A stretch of 64,000 nucleotides of DNA, taken from assembly GCA_947179485.1 (NCBI GenBank), contig OX359250.1:17714539-17778538 (forward strand), given 5' to 3'. Source of the stretch: Allacma fusca (lineage: Eukaryota; Arthropoda; Collembola; Symphypleona; Sminthuridae). Both the position numbers and the translations under genes were made by a program. Below are positions 57,501 through 64,000 of the stretch, in pieces; within the stretch, counting starts at the first letter, position 1; every line of letters begins with the position of its first letter. Under the pieces are notes generated by a model, which saw only the letters and a program-made list of their open reading frames with translations, was not told where the DNA came from and did not search any database.

Positions 57501-60500
57501 ATAAACATACTCATTGTCAGCCCATTGGCGGTGATCCAGCTTTAATAAGGTAATAGCAGACACTTCAATTTGTACTTATCTGAATACCTCAATTAAGTCA
57601 TTCAACAGCTCTGAAGCTAAAATGATTCTTTTGGAGCGATGCAATGTTTACTATCAGAAAAGCGCATTTGGCAATTGTCAAATATGAGGAAACATGCTCT
57701 CTCCAAATTTCACGTTGTGGATGCGAAAATAATCATACACAAAAATATTGGGTCCGAGCGAAAACGGGAAAAACCAACTCACGAGTACAAATAATCAAAT
57801 TAACGTTACTGTTCCTCCTACGCCTTGCTCAATACAAAAAATAGAAATGTTAAACAATGCTAATATGGCCTATGGTAAATCTACAAACTTCATGACATGA
57901 TCAAGGCAAAGTACTGGGTTGAACAAGTCAAAAACATACCCTACAACAAAACCTAGACCAACTAATAAAGTCCACAAAAGTCAAATGTCAATAAACTGAC
58001 ATAGATGTAATACAATCTTCCTACTCAGAAGATTACAGGTTCCTTAAAAAAATACACGCATCGAACTATCTAACACCCTATGCTAACTGAAAAGTGCTAA
58101 AAGACTCAGTGCTCAACTCAGAGGAGATTAACAAACAAAACATTACAAGTGTAAACTAAAATTGAATTAGATGATTGCAAATTCTGTCCAACAATTAATG
58201 ATAAGTACCACATTTTTTACTGAATGCCAACAATTTAATTTCAAAACGGAAAAATGCCCGTAATTCTATGTAAAGGATATACGAAGAGAATATTTGTACA
58301 TTTTTTTCATAGTCAGGATAGAGATCATCTATACAATAATGTTACCTTCATCAAAAATTGTATTAAATAATATGCGAAACAACAAATAATTATAGGCGAG
58401 ACCCCGAAGACATAGAATACATTGAATGGAAGTAAATCATACGTATACGTAGCACATGTTACTTACTTCCCAGAAGTTAATTCTCAGAACTGCCCAAAAT
58501 ACATATATTTAAAATAGATTTTGTACTCGGTAGTTTGTATTTTCAATTTCTAGGAGTTAAAAAAGTGTTTTGAAGTTTACATTTTCACGGGATGAATGTA
58601 TGTTGTACTCATATTTTAGCAGACTATGGCAGTCGTCCCTAATCATCCATAAAACCCAAACTTTCCTCATTTATGTCACTTGAACAATTCATAATTAATG
58701 TTTAAACGAAAGTTATTGGATCAAAACAAAAAGCCTGACCTGTTAAAAACACATTGTATTTAAAAAATGTATTTCAATGGTAGTTTAAAAACATACAAAT
58801 TAAGAAATAGCAATACTACGGAATACGAATGTTTACATAAGAACTGCCTAACCGTAACATTAAGCAGTAATTTACTGTTTATATTTACAGGTGACGGCTG
58901 ATTGTGAGATGAAAAGTGGGTAACTGCAAAGAAGTGCAAACAACAACTGAACCAACTGACCTGTGCCATAGACAACGAGGAATAATTTAAATATAAATAA
59001 TGAGTAAATAATAAGTAAATAATAATTAAATATAATACAATCATTAATTTAAATAATCCTCCTAAACCACTCTAGCAGTTACAACCAGTGGAAAGCCCAA
59101 TTATGTTTCCCTATTTGATGTGCAAATATTAAATACTTTATTGATTTATTCGAAATCAAAATTCCATAAAATTTAAGGTACGAGAGATCTGGAGGTCGGG
59201 AGCGTATATATTTAGCGGGAGGTGAGGAGACATGACTATTTAAAGGGATGTCGGAAGAACCTACTGATTTGCGAGAGTTCGGAGAACAGGAGGTCAGGAG
59301 ACTTAGAAGTCCGGAGTTCGGGGATCAGGGAGTCGTGAAACTCGTTAATTAACGACCATTTGGGAAACGGATCTCGACGAAAACAGTAGCAAAACAACAG
59401 GTCTTTCAGTGTGACAGTACCCCACATTTTTTCCCTGGAAGGGATCTCCCATGTGTTTGCCCCCTCCCGTTTCGTAACGGATTCTTGTATTTCTCATGAA
59501 ATATTCGTTGCTCCGATTGAAGGAAAGTTTTTACAACATCTCATTGACATAGATTAATACTTGTGGTCACAGTAGTCCAGAAACAGAATCAATGTCACAA
59601 TGTTTTAGAATTAACGAATTACTCATTGCTGGAGACAATTATTTTCATACCATATTTTGACGTTAGTTAGAAGTCAGTCAGAAAGAAGTCTTTTTCAATT
59701 TTATGACGGAAGATCACGACGTCTTAAAATACAATTCGAAATACTTTCGTAGCATATTATATTGGAAATAAGGCCAAACGTTTTCAGATAATTTATAAAC
59801 TTGTGCCGCAATTACAGTCTAGATTTTTAGCCTGTGTGAACTAGGGCTTGATACTTGATGTTCAAACTTTGTGAGGAGTTGGCAACTCCTTACGACCCCA
59901 ATCAATGTACCTAGGTAAAGGCTAAATGAGTATGACTAAAAATATTTAAAAAATACTTTACTAAAAGGTTAGAAAATTGAATAATTTGTTTATCCACCTG
60001 TGACCGACAGTTAGTGAAATCTCCCGAAATGCCTCTCCCAAATAGCAGCTAAGTACGAGTTTCATAGTATTACGATCTTCCAACCATCCGAACTAGCACC
60101 TTACCGACGACCTGACTTCCCCACCTCCTACCTAAGGACTTTCTTTCCTCCAACAAATTACAAATTACTGAGCTCTCCCAGTGAGCTGGCGACCTACAGA
60201 CCTCTCAACCTTCCGGTAACTAGTGACTTCATCCGACCTTCCGCTAAATAGTGAGCTCCCGACCCCATACCTCCCGCTAATTAGAGAGACACTAAAATTG
60301 ACGATTATGTTTGAGTATTTAATAGGAGTGACCACATAACACAGAAAGCATTGTAAACGGAAGACAGTTAATTAATTTTTCAAGCCATGTAAAGAAGTTT
60401 GTCTTTTGATTATCATGCATCATGCTGCAAGGTCGTGCAAGACTGAGTTATAAATCAATGAATGATAAACAATAATACGGGTTAACTTATTTGAGAAAAT

Positions 60501-63500
60501 CGACGGATGCTATAGTAATACAACAGCCAAAACAAATAACCAGCGCAATCAGTGCACAAAGCATTTAGCTACTAGACACAGCTTCCAATATGATATAAAG
60601 ACATTAAAATTCAGAATGAAAAGTATAATTGAAAATAAAAATGAAGACAGCAATGATTGCAACAAGCCAGCCATCTTTTCATATGAGGATGATCCGAGGG
60701 AGAAAAGGACTAGCACTATCAATAAATACCCTCCTCTAAAAGGGTCGAGGAATTCAATGCCAGCAGAATAGAAAACTTTAATAATACAATAACTGACCCT
60801 ACTCTAAATGGGGTTTCGGAAAATTGTAAAAACAAATTTGCCCTATTTTGAATTTCTCCCCAAATTTTTTTAAAACAAGAAACACATTTTTATGAAATTT
60901 TTCTATATACTTTTCAGCGTTGAAAAAGGGATACATTATAAATTTTGCAGGTTATCCGCATTTTCATTATGATCGATTTCTTAAAAACCCGGAATTAGTT
61001 TTTTCCCGTTTTTTCAAACTGCACATGTAGTCAGTGGCTGAAGCCCTGTTTTAATACTTGAATAAATATAGATTCTATTCCTAAAATTAATGATTGAATG
61101 AAAAATGATGATTGAATGAAAAATGATGATTGAATTGAAAAACAATAATTTGCACAATCTTTGTATATTCGTACTGTCAGTACAGTAGGTACTACAGTGA
61201 CTCTCGCTGTAAGGAATGCTCAAGGAATCATAGAACTTAAGACACTTTTAACATTAGCCCTTATGCATAGTCTCGAGTATGCATAATCGACTACTAAAAG
61301 GGAATTGTGACTGCAAATCCCGATCCCTTATTTCCGAAATCTTCGAAGGTACAGAATTTTTGCTTCCCAGGGATAAGCATTTCCAACAGGGAAATTTTCA
61401 ATCGGGATTACAACAGGGATTTTAAAATTTGTTAATTTCATTGATATTTTTCCCCAAAATATTTTTGTCAACATCAGGGATACTCGAATCTGTTGAAGAC
61501 TTGAACCTAAGTTTCAGCAGGTAGCATCCAAAATGATCTTCCTGGGCGATATTTACAAAAACGACTTATAACGGCATTCCTTATAGTGAGAGCTTACTGC
61601 ACATTTTATATAAATGCATGCATATAACAGGAACACAAACAGTAGTGAGCAAAGGATTCGTGACTGCACAAAAGAAGTCTTAAGACCAAGAGATACTTGA
61701 CATGGACAAGACAGACTTTCAGAAGGGGCTCACCTGGACAAGTACAGTATTTTGATCAACTTCGCTAACAAGGACAGGCGTATCAAGTCCAAGACGACGC
61801 TTGCTATTAGTATTTGTCACACTGACATTGACAGCAGAACACTGAGCAGGAATGGTGGACTGAGGGCTAGGAAGGATGTGGGATGAGACATGAGGAAGTA
61901 AATTATTTAAAGGAGAGGACGCCGGATTTTCTGAAATTATCATGTTGGGACTGGAACTGGAGTTTTCACTTCCACTATTTAACCAAACGGGAGAAGCTAC
62001 TGAGCTACTCAAACTATTACTACAGTTACCAGGCTGGATTAAACCTAAATTTGAACTTGAGGAAGACACGGTGGATACATTATCGATGGTAGTAGGGACA
62101 TCAACGATTTCAGCAATATTTGGGGGATCCGGCTCCGAAATTAAACTATAAGGGCTGTCTACATTGACAGAGATGGCATCATGGAGATCAAGCATAGCTT
62201 CATTAGTACAATTAATTAAATCTGCCATTGGATTCGGGAACTTATCAACATGTTGGGTTATCTCAGTGGGTTTTCTCAACGAATTGTCGTGATTGTTAAT
62301 TACAGACACGACCATCAGGGATGATTGGTGTTCGCCTTGACTCGGACCGGACGTGTTCAGACTATTATTGTCAGCAGAGAAACTTTGTTCTGGATTTTGT
62401 GACGACTGCGTTGTAATTCCGGACCGCTGGATACTGTAAATCCCAGGGGAGCAAGTTGTCGAAATGGTTTCACTACCTACACTACTAGCTCTTTGATTGT
62501 TATCAAGGGCCAGAGGGGAAATGGACCGGATATTCGAAGCCGCTAACTGATTTGTGATAAAGTCTGCTAAATTAGAAACCGAATTATTTACTGTTTCGTG
62601 TACATTGGAGGACGGCTGGTTTGTGGAATTGTTAATGCCATTCGAAGATGTTCCATTATTGGCAGCTGAACTGTTCTCATTGAAATTCTCCGCAATATTT
62701 GTACTCCCGTAAGTACTTGCAGCTTGGAATACATCCGACGCCTGGGGATGGGAGTGGCTAACTATTCTCAGAGGAGACCGAATCATTTGGGAACCATAGG
62801 CAATTGAGGTTGGAATACACTGTCGACTCAGACTAACTGTCGTTGTGGAAACCGGAACCGAACTAACGGAACTATTCGGGTTTGAATTTTGTACTTGACC
62901 TGGAGAGATCATTTGCTGCTCCGCACAGCTTACTAAATGATGGGATATAGGGCTGGACCTATTTGTACTCACCAAGGGATTTCCAGTTTCCTCATTGTCA
63001 GCTGTACCAGTGCTAGTAATTACAAAATTCCCATTAGCTGTTCTCTTAACCTGAGCCATGTTGACATTAAATCCATACGGGGGTCTTAGCCTAATCGGGC
63101 CATTTAAGTTGCTCATCGGGATGGAGGAAGCCCTATGAATAGTTAGGGTTTCGCCATTGCTCGTTACTATCTGAGCGCGTATAGGAAAATTGACATTACT
63201 GGCTGAGCCATTCGGAGCTACTGCTTGCTGTCGATTCTGATTTGGAATATGGACTGGAATGGAACGAACGTTAGGTTGAAAGAAGGAGTTTCCACTAATG
63301 ATCTTAATAGAGGAGGTCCCAGTAACATTACTGCTGGTAACGGAAATGGGTTGGGGACTACCAGGACTGGATATGAAAACGGGATTAGGAGTGTTATTGC
63401 TACTGTTGGAGTTATTTGACAGCTGAACACCCGAAGCACTATTAGGCCGGCTAGGCTGAGTAGTGTGGCAAAAGGGACGGGTTGAGATGGTTTGCGTGCT

Positions 63501-64000
63501 AAAAGGAAGTGACAGGGGCAGTGAGATGGGAACGGGTTGTGACCGTTGGAGTTGGACAGCCTGTTGCTGCTGCAAAGATGCGGCTTGCGTCGTATTGGCT
63601 TGTGAGGATGGTTGAGGCTGCTGCTGTTGCTGTTGCTGAATTAGCAGAGCCAATTGCTGTGGTGTAATAATGGTAGCAGTGGTGCCAGTGACAGCAGTGC
63701 TTTGCGCCTGTACATTATTGTTATTACTAGAATTAAAATTATTAGCAGTAGTAGCAGCTTGCATTTGCATGGCTTGCAATCTTGGTAGTGACTCATGATA
63801 TATCTTTGGATGCTTAGAAGTAGTTGACCCTACACCACGAGTATTACTACCAATTCCCACTCCCATGTGCATTAAATTTACCATATTACTTCTATTATTT
63901 ACAAACGAATTAGTAACAGTAGTCCCAGTTAGAGCAGAAGAACAAAGAGTTCCACAACTTACGACCAACTGCGGCCGTTGGGACCCATGATGGACCACGA
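54580..64000 (-). CDS. Asx: Additional sex combs / ASXL, 3' part (last three coding exons), continues past the right edge
   Basis: Exons on the minus strand are 64000-61734 (open to the window edge), 56879-56352 and 55512-54580 (stop included). Introns are GT-AG and join in phase 0, giving about 1240 C-terminal residues. The decisive feature is the last 38 residues (54696-54583), a compact C4HC3 PHD finger: [31 protein letters not shown]. This closely matches the C-terminal PHD of Drosophila Asx and vertebrate ASXL1-3. The rest is Ser/Asn/Gln-rich and low in complexity ([12 protein letters not shown] near 63630, [14 protein letters not shown] near 56850), with a conserved-looking block [20 protein letters not shown] (about 62230-62170). 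The HARE-HTH and DEUBAD domains, which bind and activate the BAP1/Calypso deubiquitinase, must lie upstream outside the window. The role inferred is PR-DUB removal of H2A monoubiquitin at Polycomb targets. Confidence 0.92.
55646..56236. mobile_element. Foldback element: ~590-bp near-palindrome in the last Asx intron
   Basis: The left arm begins CGTATAACTTAATGAGCTTTC and the right arm, as reverse complement, CGTATAACTGTATGAGCTTTC. Pairing continues through TGAAATTTG(T/C)TCTAAACA and AACTTCAACGGT(T/G)AACGTG, and more weakly to a centre with CCTGTACAGGTCA on both sides (55890-55975). The outer ~170 bp of the arms match well and the inner part is more diverged. The frame at 55827-56009 is not a gene. 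It is probably a MITE; no target duplication was resolved. Confidence 0.8.
58486..58620. repeat. CAGAACTGCCCAAAATAC terminus in an Asx intron
   Basis: The block starts CAGAACTGCCCAAAATAC and continues with TTTTGTACTCGGTAGTTTGT-like text. It shares its terminus with the block ending at 50880. The opposite end was not found. The rest of the intron from 56880 to 59177 is AT-rich with nothing recognisable. Confidence 0.4.
59178..60290. mobile_element. GGAGGTC-word element with inverted ends in an Asx intron
   Basis: About 59178-59350 repeats GGAGGTC and GGGAG words (GATCTGGAGGTCGGGAGCG, TTTAGCGGGAGGTGAGGAG). About 60060-60290 carries the complementary words (GAGCTCCCGACCCCATACC, CCGCTAAATAGTGAG). 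Together they look like the two ends of a ~1.1-kb word-repeat element. No target duplication was established. A minus-strand frame at 59427-59236 is judged spurious. Confidence 0.5.
60291..61733. other. Remainder of the Asx intron
   Basis: AT-rich intron DNA with a short GATGATTGAATGAAAAAT triplication at about 61089-61140. It ends at the donor CAG|GTGAGC of the large exon (61734 on the minus strand). No other feature is seen. Confidence 0.5.

Noticed and set aside
59236-59427. Minus-strand frame in the Asx intron
   Set aside because: It overlaps a GGAGGTC word block and has no recognisable domain.
61883-62151. Plus-strand frames opposite the large Asx exon
   Set aside because: They are antisense shadows of a long open exon.

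Overview
The window is animal nuclear DNA: AT-rich, intron-bearing and crowded with transposons. Three host protein-coding loci carry full or partial evidence: a two-copy ENTR1-like gene, an EMC8/EMC9-like gene, and the 3' part of Additional sex combs (Asx/ASXL). A single EMC8/9 gene with GT-AG introns, an Asx with poly-Q/poly-N stretches, FLYWCH-MULE, Helitron and many hAT elements, and scattered GGTTAGG-type words point to an arthropod, probably a hexapod. I cannot name the species from the sequence.

Layout. 1-439: partial coiled-coil ORF running off the left edge (-). 1.2-1.7 kb: a long hairpin and a 47-bp tandem repeat. 3.27-4.87 kb: broken Ty3/gypsy pol. 4.87-10.05 kb: stacked hAT-like and foldback elements. 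11.41-20.13 kb (-): ENTR1-like copy A, seven coding exons, its 7-kb first coding intron filled with transposons. 20.9-23.2 kb: two hAT elements with perfect 8-bp target duplications, one with a transposase tail. 23.5-24.9 kb: a TIR element with TAA flanks. 25.0-27.5 kb: a MULE with FLYWCH and transposase remnants. 28.0-37.1 kb: a dead Helitron, interrupted first by a tRNA-headed retroposon and then by a 7.36-kb CACTA-like element, which itself carries a hAT MITE. 39.74-43.10 kb (+): ENTR1-like copy B. 47.56-48.84 kb (+): EMC8/9. 54.58 kb to the right edge (-): the last three coding exons of Asx, with a 590-bp near-palindrome in one intron.

The two ENTR1-like copies lie head to head. Their seven coding exons have identical lengths (79, 111, 562, 100, 63, 173, 133 nt; 406 codons each). 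Both frames are open, and homology continues into the 5' and 3' flanks, so this is an inverted segmental duplication and not a retrocopy.

The host genes have no evident joint function: ENTR1 proteins act in endosome trafficking, EMC8/9 in membrane-protein insertion at the ER, and Asx in the Polycomb deubiquitinase. The most informative non-gene content is the transposon stratigraphy. Six elements keep perfect 8-bp target duplications, and removing the CACTA-like and hAT insertions leaves the interrupted reading frames in phase. Many of the hAT-like elements have ends made of one short word repeated over and over, a different word in each family.
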